Origin: Streptomyces qaidamensis
GTDB taxonomy: Bacteria; Actinomycetota; Actinomycetes; Streptomycetales; Streptomycetaceae
Length of the DNA: 64,000 nucleotides
Assembly: GCF_001611795.1 (NCBI RefSeq)
Contig: NZ_CP015098.1
Coordinates: 7,750,001 to 7,814,000 of the forward strand
Reading direction: 5' to 3'
A program made the translations under genes and the position numbers. The stretch's first letter is position 1. Each line of letters begins with the position of its first letter. This document shows positions 7,824 to 15,689 of this stretch, one piece after another. Under the pieces are notes generated by a model. The model made no database searches and was not told the origin of the DNA. It worked only from the letters and a program-made list of their open reading frames with translations.

Positions 7824-8222
7824 TTGTTCAGCATCACCGTCCGCGATCACATCATGATCGCCCACAGCTTCCGTGGCGACGTCTTCGGACCGGCCCAGCG
7901 CCTGCACGGGGCCACGTTCCTCGTGGACGCCACCTTCCGGCGCGAGCAGCTGGACGACGACAACATCGTCGTCGACATCGGCCTGGCCACCCAGGAACTC
8001 GGCGCGGTCGTCAGCGAGCTGAACTACCGCAACCTCGACAACGAGCCCGACTTCGCCGGAGTCAACACCTCCACGGAGTTCCTCGCCAAGGTCATCGCCG
8101 ACCGGCTCGCCGAGCGCATCCACAAGGGGGCGCTGGGCGAGGGGGCCAAGGGCATCGCGGGCCTCACCGTCACGCTGCACGAGTCGCACATCGCCTGGGC
8201 GAGTTACGAGCGTGCGTTGTGA
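7824..8222 (+). CDS. 6-pyruvoyl-tetrahydropterin synthase/QueD-fold protein without canonical catalytic residues
   Basis: A 132-residue protein of the PTPS/QueD family, recognisable from IMIAHSF, RLHGATF, the TSTEFLAKVIADRL helix and the C-terminal HESHIAWASYE. Aligned by eye to E. coli QueD, the catalytic Cys27 is Ala24, the zinc ligand His33 is Ala30 (HGA instead of HGH), and the catalytic His70-His71 pair reads Tyr68-Arg69. H14, H28 and E120 are retained. A pterin-binding glutamate therefore persists while the zinc site and the acid/base machinery are broken, so a normal PTPS or QueD reaction is unlikely. It has a TTG start with GGAGG 8 bases upstream and overlaps the glycosyltransferase by GTGA. 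Confidence 0.8.
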   Translation: MFSITVRDHIMIAHSFRGDVFGPAQRLHGATFLVDATFRREQLDDDNIVVDIGLATQELGAVVSELNYRNLDNEPDFAGVNTSTEFLAKVIADRLAERIHKGALGEGAKGIAGLTVTLHESHIAWASYERAL

Positions 8223-9424
8223 CCGACACGACCATCGAGCGGCCCGAGCACATGGGTCCGGCGCCGGCGCGGCTGAATTATGTTCCCGTGCAGCACGCTT
8301 CCCTGAAGAACGCCGAGATCATCCCCATGTCCCTGCGCACCGTGCACTTCGTGCTGCCGGGCGGCGTCGACGACCCGGCGGTGCCCAGCGGCGGCAACGC
8401 CTACGACCGGCGGGTCTGCCTGGACCTGCCCGGCTTCGGCTGGCAGGTGACCAAGCACGCCGTGGCCGGTGACTGGCCCCGGCCGGGGGCCGACGCCCGC
8501 ACGGAACTCGCCCGCACCCTGAGCGGGTTGCCCGACGGGGCCGCCGTCCTGCTCGACGGGCTGGTGGCCTGCGGCGTGCCGGAGATCGTGGTGCCCGAGG
8601 CGGAACGGCTGAGCATGGCCGTCCTCGTCCATCTCCCGCTCGGCGACGAGACGGGACTGGACGCGGCGGTCGCGGCCGAACTGGACGCCAAGGAGCGGAC
8701 GGTGCTGCGGGCGGTGCCGGCGGTGATCGGCACCAGCGACTGGGCCGTCCGCCGCCTGGTCTCCCACCACGGCCTGCCGCCCGAGCGGGTCCACGTCGCG
8801 GCCCCCGGCGCCGACATCGCGCCGCTCGCGCCGGGCACCGACGGTGTGTCGCGCCTGCTGTGCGTAGCCGCCGTGACCCCGCGCAAGGGCCAGCACCGGC
8901 TGGTGGAGGCGCTGGCCGCGGTCCGCGAACTGCCGTGGAGCTGCGTGTGCGTCGGTGCGCTCACCCAGGACCCGGAGTACGTCGCCCATCTGCGGTCCCT
9001 CATCGCCGAGCACGGCCTGCAGGACCGGCTGGAGCTGGCCGGCCCGAAGTCCGGCCCAGCGCTCGACGCCAGCTACGCCACCGCCGACCTGATGGTCCTC
9101 ACCTCCTACGCCGAGACGTACGGCATGGCGGTGACCGAGGCCCTGGCACGCGGCATCCCCGTGATGGCCACGGACGTCGGCGGGCTGCCGGAGGCCGTCG
9201 GCCGTGCGCCCGACGGCGGTGTCCCCGGCATCCTCGTCCCGCCGGAGAACCCCGCGGCCATCGCCGCCGAACTGCGCGGCTGGTTCGGCGAGGCGGACGT
9301 GCGACGCCGGCTGAAGGCCGCCGCCCGCAGCCGCCGCGCCGCCCTCGACGGCTGGGCGACGACCGCACAGAGCCTGGCGGCGGTGCTGCGCCGGCTCCCG
9401 ACCGAACCCCGGAGGTCAGCATGA
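8219..9424 (+). CDS. GT4-type glycosyltransferase
   Basis: A 401-residue GT-B fold glycosyltransferase. The N-terminal domain carries the glycine-rich GGNAYDRRV acceptor-side loop. The C-terminal domain carries VAAVTPRKGQHRLVEAL and the nucleotide-sugar E-x7-E region SYAETYGMAVTEALARGIPV, as in the GT4 family. It transfers a sugar from an NDP-sugar to an unknown acceptor. The GTG start overlaps the PTPS-like stop; conserved sequence begins only at MSLRTVHFVLPGG (about residue 37), so the first part may be a non-conserved leader. It is translationally coupled to its neighbours, which implies a stoichiometric pathway role. Confidence 0.85.
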   Translation: MTDTTIERPEHMGPAPARLNYVPVQHASLKNAEIIPMSLRTVHFVLPGGVDDPAVPSGGNAYDRRVCLDLPGFGWQVTKHAVAGDWPRPGADARTELARTLSGLPDGAAVLLDGLVACGVPEIVVPEAERLSMAVLVHLPLGDETGLDAAVAAELDAKERTVLRAVPAVIGTSDWAVRRLVSHHGLPPERVHVAAPGADIAPLAPGTDGVSRLLCVAAVTPRKGQHRLVEALAAVRELPWSCVCVGALTQDPEYVAHLRSLIAEHGLQDRLELAGPKSGPALDASYATADLMVLTSYAETYGMAVTEALARGIPVMATDVGGLPEAVGRAPDGGVPGILVPPENPAAIAAELRGWFGEADVRRRLKAAARSRRAALDGWATTAQSLAAVLRRLPTEPRRSA

Positions 9425-10470
9425 CGAACCCGGCGACGACGACCCAGCAGGGCGGGGCGATTCCGGCCCAGCCCGGGCCGAGGGAGGTCACGGGAGTGAC
9501 GGACGGCATGATTCCGGGCCTGGGCTCCAGCATCGAGTTCGGTCCGGGGCAGGCCCCCGGAGGCGTCATCCCCGGTGCAGGGCCCAGCGGCAAGCCCGGC
9601 TCGCGGCCGACCGTCAAACTGCGCGAAGCGGACCCGGACGATCCGCCCCGCTACGCGCCCGAGTGGCTGGAACTGCGGGAGCCGGCCGATGCGGCAGCGC
9701 GGGCGCACGACCTGCTCGACCCGCTGCGGATCCGGCTCGCCAACCTGCCGGGCAGGTCGGGCATCGTCATCCACGACCTGGGCTGCGGCACCGGCTCCAT
9801 GGGCCGCTGGCTAGCGCCCCGCCTGGACGGCGCCCAGCACTGGATCCTGCACGACCGCGACCCCTACCTGCTGCACTTCGCCGCCGTCGCCTCCCCGCGC
9901 TCGGCCGCCGACGGCAGCCGGGTCTCCGTGGAGACGCGGCGCGGTGACATCGCCCGTCTCACCCCGGACGCCCTGCAGGGCGCGTCCCTGGTCACGGCGT
10001 CCGCCCTGCTGGACGTCCTCACCCGCGAGGAGATCGACACCTTCGCCGCCGCGTGCGCCGGAGCCGGCTGCCCCGCCCTGCTGACGCTGTCCGTCGCCGG
10101 GCGCGTGGAACTGACCCCGTCGCACCCGCTGGACGCGGAGCTCGCCCAGGCGTTCAACGACCACCAGCGCCGCGACGGCCTGCTCGGCCCCGACGCGGTC
10201 ACGGCGGCGGCCGAGGCGTTCTCCGAGCACGGCGCGACCGTACGGCTGCACCCGAGCCCTTGGCGGCTCGGCCCCGAGCAGGCCGCGCTCACCGAGCAGT
10301 GGCTGCGCGGCTGGGTCGGCGCCGCCGTCGAGGAGCGCCCCGAGCTGCGGGCCGAAGCCGACGTCTACCTGACCAAGCGGCTGGCGGCCCTGGCCGCGGG
10401 CGAGTTGCGCGTCACCGTCCACCACGTCGACCTCCTGGCCCTGACCCGCCCGGTGGGCGGAGCGTCATGA
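9421..10470 (+). CDS. SAM-dependent class I methyltransferase
   Basis: A 349-residue protein with the SAM-binding motif I IHDLGCGTGSMG at residues 117-128 and an acidic motif ILHDRDPYLL about 20 residues later. The first 65 residues are low-complexity Gly/Pro-rich sequence (GLGSS, GPGQAPGG, GAGPSGKPG) and look disordered. The target atom cannot be deduced. ATGA overlaps exist with both the glycosyltransferase upstream and the membrane protein downstream, so it is translated from the same message. Confidence 0.85.
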   Translation: MTNPATTTQQGGAIPAQPGPREVTGVTDGMIPGLGSSIEFGPGQAPGGVIPGAGPSGKPGSRPTVKLREADPDDPPRYAPEWLELREPADAAARAHDLLDPLRIRLANLPGRSGIVIHDLGCGTGSMGRWLAPRLDGAQHWILHDRDPYLLHFAAVASPRSAADGSRVSVETRRGDIARLTPDALQGASLVTASALLDVLTREEIDTFAAACAGAGCPALLTLSVAGRVELTPSHPLDAELAQAFNDHQRRDGLLGPDAVTAAAEAFSEHGATVRLHPSPWRLGPEQAALTEQWLRGWVGAAVEERPELRAEADVYLTKRLAALAAGELRVTVHHVDLLALTRPVGGAS

Positions 10471-12023
10471 CCCCCCAGGCGACGGGAACGCGCCCGCGCA
10501 CCACGCCCGCCGAGAACCGTCCCGCGACCGGCAGCGGCACCCGCGCGGTGCCGGTGTCCGGTGCGGCGGGCACGGCCCGGGCGGGCACGGCCGTGCCGCG
10601 TCCGGCCGTGGGCGGCAGCAGCGCCCCCGCCGCCTCGACCCCGTCCGGCCCGGCCCGGCCGACCGAAGTCCCACCACCGGCCACCGGCCTGGAGGGCCTG
10701 GACGGCCTGGACGGCGTGAACGGCCTGAACGGCCTGAACGGCGTCGGCTCTATCGGCACCGCCCTGAACGGCGTCGGCACGACCTGCACCGACACCGACA
10801 GCACGGGCCCGACCGCTACCGACAGGGGCAGCGGCGGCCCGGTCGGCACCGGCACGGAGGACCCCGGCACGGACAACCCCGCTCCCACTCCGCGCGGAGC
10901 CATCCGTACCGCCCTCGCCCGGCTCGCCACTCCCGCGGTCCGTACGCATCTCGGCACCGTCGCCGGAATCGCCATCCTGGCGGTGCTGTTCTGGCGGCTC
11001 GGTACCGGAGTCTTCCTGGACGGGCTGCGGCGGATCGACGGCGTGTCACTGCTGCTCGCGCTCGGCATCGGGCTCGTCACCACCGTGTGCAGCGCGTGGC
11101 GGTGGGCCATCGTCGCCCGGGGGCTCAGGATCCGGCTGCCGTTCGGGCCGGCGGTCGCCGACTACTACCGCGCGCTGTTCCTGAACGCGGCCCTGCCCGG
11201 CGGCGTCCTCGGCGATGTGCACCGGGCCGTGCGGCACGGGCAGAGCGAGGGGGACCTGCGGCGGGGCGTGAAGGCCGTCGTCCTCGAACGGACCGCCGGG
11301 CAGATCGCGTTGTTCGCGGTCGGCGCCGTCGTCCTGCTGGTCATGCCGTCCCCGGTGCTGGACGAGGCCCGGCACATCGCCCCGCTCGCGGTCCTGGCCG
11401 CCCTGGGCGCACTCGCCGTCGTCCTCGCCCTGCGCATGAACCGCCCGGCGCCCTCCCCCCGCGGCCGCAGGCTGCGCGCGGTCCTCGCCGAGGCCCGCGA
11501 AGGGCTGCTGTCGCGCCGGAACGGGCCCGGAGTGGTTGTCTCCTCCGCGGTGGTGCTGGCAGGTTACGTCGCGATGTTCGTACTCGCCGCCCGTGTCGCC
11601 GGGACCGCCGCCTCCGTGGCCGTCCTGCTGCCCCTCGCGGTGCTCGCCCTGCTGGCGATGGGCCTGCCGCTGAACGTCGGCGGCTGGGGGCCCAGAGAGG
11701 GCGTCACCGCCTGGGCGTTCGGCGCCGCGGGGCTCGGCGCGGGCCGGGGGCTGGCCGTGGCGGTCGTCTACGGGGTGCTCAGCCTCGTGGCCAGCCTGCC
11801 CGGCCTGATCGTGCTCGTCGCGCGCTGGTACACGGGCCTGCGGGCCGGGTCCCGGGCCTCCGCACAGGCCCAGGAACCCGCTCCCGCGCCGCAGGGTGAC
11901 TACGCGTCGGAGGTCAGCATCGAGAAATACGCCCCGAAGGAATCCGCCAGGCTCGCCAGGAGTTCCTTCCCCTTTACCGCCGAACCCAGCGAAGGACGAC
12001 CGATGACACCGGAATCGGTATAG
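10467..12023 (+). CDS. Lysylphosphatidylglycerol synthase TM-region/AglD-like integral membrane protein
   Basis: A 518-residue protein. Residues 1-145 are Ala/Thr/Gly/Pro-rich and disordered, with a run of near-identical GL(D/N) triplets around residues 74-92. Residues 150-480 hold about eight transmembrane helices and the family motifs ALPGGVLGDVHRA and LPLNVGGWGPREG. This PF03706-type domain occurs in lipid flippases or glycolipid enzymes (MprF N-terminus, AglD). The product of the pathway may thus be lipid-linked or exported. The last 41 codons overlap the convergent creatininase-type gene by 124 bp, unusually far. Confidence 0.8.
   Translation: MTPQATGTRPRTTPAENRPATGSGTRAVPVSGAAGTARAGTAVPRPAVGGSSAPAASTPSGPARPTEVPPPATGLEGLDGLDGVNGLNGLNGVGSIGTALNGVGTTCTDTDSTGPTATDRGSGGPVGTGTEDPGTDNPAPTPRGAIRTALARLATPAVRTHLGTVAGIAILAVLFWRLGTGVFLDGLRRIDGVSLLLALGIGLVTTVCSAWRWAIVARGLRIRLPFGPAVADYYRALFLNAALPGGVLGDVHRAVRHGQSEGDLRRGVKAVVLERTAGQIALFAVGAVVLLVMPSPVLDEARHIAPLAVLAALGALAVVLALRMNRPAPSPRGRRLRAVLAEAREGLLSRRNGPGVVVSSAVVLAGYVAMFVLAARVAGTAASVAVLLPLAVLALLAMGLPLNVGGWGPREGVTAWAFGAAGLGAGRGLAVAVVYGVLSLVASLPGLIVLVARWYTGLRAGSRASAQAQEPAPAPQGDYASEVSIEKYAPKESARLARSSFPFTAEPSEGRPMTPESV
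10686..10748 (+). repeat. 9-bp coding tandem repeat
   Basis: Six consecutive copies of a GGCCTGRAC-type nonamer (variants GGCCTGGAG and GGCGTGAAC), with a seventh degenerate copy, encode GL(E/D/N) triplets in the disordered N-terminus of the membrane protein. Such repeats can vary in number by slippage without shifting the frame. Confidence 0.7.
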
Positions 12024-12628
12024 CCGGACATGCCGAGGGTGAGCAGATGACGCCGGTCGTCAGCGACGAAATCAGTGGTCTCATAACCGGGTCGGAGCAT
12101 TTCGGGATGAGCGTGCAGAAGGATGGAGGTCTCTATTTCCCCCGCGTGCATGTCGGTGAGCAGCGAGGTGACCACTCCCGCCCGCTCGCGCGCCGCCTCC
12201 CAGTCCTCCGCGGCCGGGAAGAGCGCCATCCGCTCGCCGCGCGCGGAGGACTCCTGGACCACGTTGCCCAGCACGTAGTTGCCGCCGTGCCCGTTGACCA
12301 CCACCAGGGCGTCGACCCCGGACCGGCGCAGCGAAGCCGCAATGTCCCGTACCACCGCATGAAGGGTCACCGAGGAGATGCTGACGGTCCCCGGCCAGGC
12401 CGCGTGCTCGTGCGAGCACGAGATCGTCACCGGAGGAAGGAGGTGCACCGGGTACGCGCCGGCTATCTCCCGCGCGACGGCACAGGCGACGAGTGTGTCG
12501 GTCGCCAACGGAAGATACGCGCCGTGCTGTTCGAAGCTCCCCACGGGAAGCACCGCGACCTGCCGTGAGACGCCGGCAGCTCGCGTCCGTACGTCTTCCG
12601 TGGTGTCCGCCGGCACCAGATCACTCAT
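11900..12628 (-). CDS. Creatininase/ArfB-family amidohydrolase
   Basis: A 242-residue creatininase-fold metal hydrolase. The metal ligands are visible as E33 and H35 (GSFEQHGAYLP), D44, H114 (VNGHGGN) and E164 (DMHAGEIE). The family includes creatininase, MftE and archaeal ArfB, which deforms the formylated pyrimidine FAPy by hydrolysis. Because it is divergent from a GTP cyclohydrolase II paralogue predicted to stop at FAPy, a FAPy deformylase role is attractive, but this is inference from context. Only 41 bp separate the two starts. Its 3' end overlaps the convergent membrane protein gene. Confidence 0.85.
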   Translation of the reverse strand: MSDLVPADTTEDVRTRAAGVSRQVAVLPVGSFEQHGAYLPLATDTLVACAVAREIAGAYPVHLLPPVTISCSHEHAAWPGTVSISSVTLHAVVRDIAASLRRSGVDALVVVNGHGGNYVLGNVVQESSARGERMALFPAAEDWEAARERAGVVTSLLTDMHAGEIETSILLHAHPEMLRPGYETTDFVADDRRHLLTLGMSGYTDSGVIGRPSLGSAVKGKELLASLADSFGAYFSMLTSDA

Positions 12629-12669
12629 AACGTCACGGCCTTTCGTCTCTGCTTAGGAACTCGAGAATC

Positions 12670-13329
12670 ATGACAGACAACATTGGCGTACTCGGCAAGA
12701 AGGCACCGCAGCGGACCGGCGTGGAACGCGTCGTGAATGCCCCCTTGCCCACCGTGTACGGGAAATTCCAGGCGATCGGCTACATGGACCACGACCGCGG
12801 CGACGAACAGGTCGCGCTGGTCCATGGCGAGATCGGCACGGACGACGTCCTCATCCGACTGCACTCGGAGTGCCTGACGGGCGACGCCTTCGGCTCCCAG
12901 CACTGCGAGTGCGGCGACCAGCTCGACGCCGCCCTGCGCGCGGTCGTCACCGAGGGCGCGGGCATCGTGGTCTACCTCAGAGGGCATGAAGGCCGCGGCA
13001 TCGGCCTGCTCGCCAAGCTGCGCGCGATGGCCCTGCAGGCGGAGGGGCTCGACACCGTCGAGGCCAACCTCGCCCTCGGCCTGCCGGTCGACGCCCGTGA
13101 CTACGGTGTCGCCGCCCGGATCCTGGAGGACCTCGGCGTGCGGTCGGTGCGCCTGATGTCCAACAACCCGCGCAAGCGCGAGGCGCTGGTGGACCACGGC
13201 ATCGAGGTCGCCGAGCAGGTCCCGCTGCTGATCCCGCCGTGCGAGAACAACATCACCTACCTGCGCACCAAGCGGGAGCGCCTCGACCATCACCTGCCGC
13301 ACCTGGACGCGGTGGTCAGCTCCTCCTGA
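12670..13329 (+). CDS. GTP cyclohydrolase II paralogue with Met120 switch (predicted FAPy-forming)
   Basis: A 219-residue protein with the full GTP cyclohydrolase II architecture. Zinc cysteines are C68, C79 and C81 (HSECLTGDAFGSQHCECG), the GTP-binding loop is YLRGHEGRGIGLL, and VEANLALGLPVDARDY and LMSNNPRKREAL follow. The residue matching catalytic Tyr105 of E. coli RibA (KIRAYALQ) is Met120 here (KLRAMALQ). From published work on S. coelicolor SCO6655, Met120 at this position makes the enzyme release the formylated product FAPy instead of the riboflavin precursor. There are no riboflavin genes nearby; neighbours are an ArfB-like hydrolase and a PTPS-like gene, so it serves another pathway. 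Confidence 0.92.
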   Translation: MTDNIGVLGKKAPQRTGVERVVNAPLPTVYGKFQAIGYMDHDRGDEQVALVHGEIGTDDVLIRLHSECLTGDAFGSQHCECGDQLDAALRAVVTEGAGIVVYLRGHEGRGIGLLAKLRAMALQAEGLDTVEANLALGLPVDARDYGVAARILEDLGVRSVRLMSNNPRKREALVDHGIEVAEQVPLLIPPCENNITYLRTKRERLDHHLPHLDAVVSSS

Positions 13330-13474
13330 CCACCTCGGCCCGGTCCGGGCTCCCCGACGTGACCTGGGCGAATCCGTGCGCGACCCGCAGGCGGGCCGCG
13401 TACGCTTCGTGGACGTCCGCCCCAGAAGCGTCGGCCCTCGGCGGCCGACGCCTCACGCCGGAGGCCCACCTGGT

Positions 13475-14536
13475 ATGACCGAGCTCCATCTGTGGCTGCG
13501 CCACGAGGCCCGAACGACCGAGCGACGCACTCCGATCGTGCCCGACGACGCCCGGCGGCTCGTCGGGCACGGAGTGGAACTGACCGTCGAGGAGTCCCCG
13601 CAGCGGGTCTTCCCGATCGAGGAGTACGAGGCGGCCGGCTGCCGTGTCGCCCCCGCGGGCTCCTGGGCGACGGCGCCCCGGGACGCCGTCGTGCTCGGCC
13701 TGAAGGAACTGCCCGGGGAACCCGCCGGGCTGACGCACCGGCACGTCTTCTTCGGCCACGCCTACAAGGGCCAGCCGGGAGCGGCGGAGCTGCTGGGCCG
13801 GTTCGCCGCCGGAGGCGGGGCGCTGTTCGACCTGGAGTACCTGGTGGACGACACCGGGAGGCGCCTCGCCGCCTTCGGCTTCTGGGCCGGCTATCTCGGC
13901 GCCGCCCTGGCCGTGCTCCGGCACCGGGGCCGGCTGCGGGCACCGCTGACGCCGACCACCAAGGAAGACCTGGACGCGACGCTGCAACCCGCCGCAGACG
14001 ACGCCGAGTTCACCGGCCTCGTCATCGGCGCCCTGGGCCGCAGCGGCCGCGGCGCCCGCGCGGCCTTCGCCACCGCCGGCGTCGACCCCACCTGCTGGGA
14101 CCTCGCCGAGACCCGGGACCTGGACCGTCGCGCGCTGCTGCGGCACGACGTGATGGTGAACGCGGTGCTCGCCACCACCCCCGTCCCGCCCTTCCTCCGT
14201 GAGCAGGACCTCGACACCCCCGACCGCCGCCTGCGGACCCTGTGCGACGTGACCTGCGACGTCGGTTCCCCGCTCAACGTCCTTCCGGTGTACGACGAGA
14301 CCACCGACTGGGACGAGCCGGTTCGCCGACTGCGCGACGAGCCCCCGCTCGACCTCGTCGCCATCGACAACCTGCCCTCCCTGCTGCCGCTGGAGTCCAG
14401 CGCCGACTTCTCGGCCGCCCTGCTGCCCCACCTGCTCGACTTCGGCGTCTCCGGAGCGTGGGGGCGCTGCCTGGACCGGTTCCGTGACGCGTCCCGTGCA
14501 CTCGGCCTCGACAAGGGGGAGCCCCATGACCACTGA
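13475..14536 (+). CDS. Saccharopine dehydrogenase (lysine-forming type, LYS1-like)
   Basis: A 353-residue protein of the alanine dehydrogenase/PNT fold with the LYS1-type N-terminus LWLRHEARTTERRTPIVPDDA, the HVFFGHAYKGQ segment, and a late DVTCDVGSPLNVLPVYDETT region. LYS1 enzymes interconvert lysine plus 2-oxoglutarate and saccharopine with NAD(H). The frame is open from 13376, but the ATG at 13475 starts the conserved part. It overlaps the next gene by 11 bp; together the pair resembles the two halves of the bifunctional lysine-degrading AASS enzyme. Confidence 0.8.
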   Translation: MTELHLWLRHEARTTERRTPIVPDDARRLVGHGVELTVEESPQRVFPIEEYEAAGCRVAPAGSWATAPRDAVVLGLKELPGEPAGLTHRHVFFGHAYKGQPGAAELLGRFAAGGGALFDLEYLVDDTGRRLAAFGFWAGYLGAALAVLRHRGRLRAPLTPTTKEDLDATLQPAADDAEFTGLVIGALGRSGRGARAAFATAGVDPTCWDLAETRDLDRRALLRHDVMVNAVLATTPVPPFLREQDLDTPDRRLRTLCDVTCDVGSPLNVLPVYDETTDWDEPVRRLRDEPPLDLVAIDNLPSLLPLESSADFSAALLPHLLDFGVSGAWGRCLDRFRDASRALGLDKGEPHDH

Positions 14537-15683
14537 ACCGGCGGCGGCGAGCGGCACCGTCCACTGGATCGGCGCCGGACTGTCCACGGGCAGCGGCCTC
14601 GCCGCGCTGTGCGACACCGCCGAGCGCGTCCGGCTCTGGCACCGCACCGAGGCCCGTGCCGCAGACGCCCTCGGCAGGCTGGGTCTCACCGGCCGGGCCG
14701 AACCCCGCGCGTACACGCTGCCCGCGCTCGCCTCCGAACTCGCGCCGGGCGACGTCGTCGTGTCGATGCTGCCCGCGCCGGAGCACGCCCCGCTGCTCGC
14801 CGAGTGCGTACGGCAGGGGGCGCACTTCGCCTGCTCCAGCTATGTGTCGGACGCGGTGCTGGAGCAGGTGCCGGCCGCTGAGCGGGCCGGGCTCGTCGTC
14901 CTCACCGAGGCCGGGCTCGACCCGGGCATCGACCACCTGTTCGCCCATGACCTGGTCGCCCGGGCCCGTGAGGCGATCGGCGACGAGACGCCCGCCTCGT
15001 ACACCCTCACGTCGTACTGCGGCGGAGTCCCCGCCGTTCCGAACGACTTCACGTACCGCTTCAGCTGGGCACCCGCGGGTGTCCTGGGCGCCCTGCGTTC
15101 CCCGGCCCGCTACATCGAGGGCGGTGCGCAGACGCTCGCCGAGCGGCCCTGGGAGGCCACCCGGCGGCATGTCGTCGACGGGGAGACCTTCGAGGTCTAC
15201 CCCAACCGCGACAGCGTCCCCTTCGTCGCGCAGTACGGGCTGCCGGACGCCTGGACGCCCCGGACGTTCGTGCGCGGCACGCTGCGTCTCGAGGGCTGGC
15301 TGCGCGCCTGGGACGGCGTCTTCGAGGAGCTCAAGGCCGGCGACGACGGGCGCATCGCCGCCCTCGCACGTGAACTGGCCGCCGCCCACCCCACCACGGA
15401 CGACGACCACGACCGGGTCGTCCTGGCCGTCTCGCTGGACGTGCGCGCCCCGTCGGGGCGGTCGTGGCAGGGCGGTTACCTCCTCGACCTGGTGGGCGAC
15501 GCCGAGGAGAGCGCGATGGCCCGATGCGTCTCGCGGACCCTCGCGCTGGGCGTCCGGCACGTCCTGGACGGCTCCCTGCCGCCGGGCCTGAACCGCGCAG
15601 CCGAAACGGCCGCCCGCTCCGGGCAGTGGCTGCGGGAACTCGCCCGGGACGGCGTGGAGTTCACCCTGCGCGTCGACCAGTAG
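14526..15683 (+). CDS. Saccharopine dehydrogenase-like oxidoreductase (LYS9-like)
   Basis: A 385-residue protein. An N-terminal Rossmann fold (HWIGAGLSTGSGLAAL) is followed by the saccharopine-reductase hallmark VVLTEAGLDPGIDHLFAHD at about residue 125 and a catalytic-domain segment YCGGVPAV. LYS9-type enzymes split saccharopine into aminoadipate semialdehyde and glutamate. The ATG lies inside the preceding stop region, so the two are translationally coupled. Saccharopine catabolism of lysine is the simplest reading; carboxynorspermidine-type chemistry is an alternative within this family. Confidence 0.8.
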   Translation: MTTEPAAASGTVHWIGAGLSTGSGLAALCDTAERVRLWHRTEARAADALGRLGLTGRAEPRAYTLPALASELAPGDVVVSMLPAPEHAPLLAECVRQGAHFACSSYVSDAVLEQVPAAERAGLVVLTEAGLDPGIDHLFAHDLVARAREAIGDETPASYTLTSYCGGVPAVPNDFTYRFSWAPAGVLGALRSPARYIEGGAQTLAERPWEATRRHVVDGETFEVYPNRDSVPFVAQYGLPDAWTPRTFVRGTLRLEGWLRAWDGVFEELKAGDDGRIAALARELAAAHPTTDDDHDRVVLAVSLDVRAPSGRSWQGGYLLDLVGDAEESAMARCVSRTLALGVRHVLDGSLPPGLNRAAETAARSGQWLRELARDGVEFTLRVDQ

Positions 15684-15689
15684 CGGGCA

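Noticed and set aside
5804..7837. A 677-residue leftward protein spanning the CDP-alcohol phosphotransferase
   Set aside because: The N-terminal two thirds are antisense to the MDR dehydrogenase; a ribosome binding site and the first helix support the GTG at 6562.
12670..13329. Annotating the cyclohydrolase as riboflavin biosynthesis ribA
   Set aside because: The switch tyrosine is Met120 and there are no ribD, ribE or ribH genes nearby; neighbours point to a different pathway.
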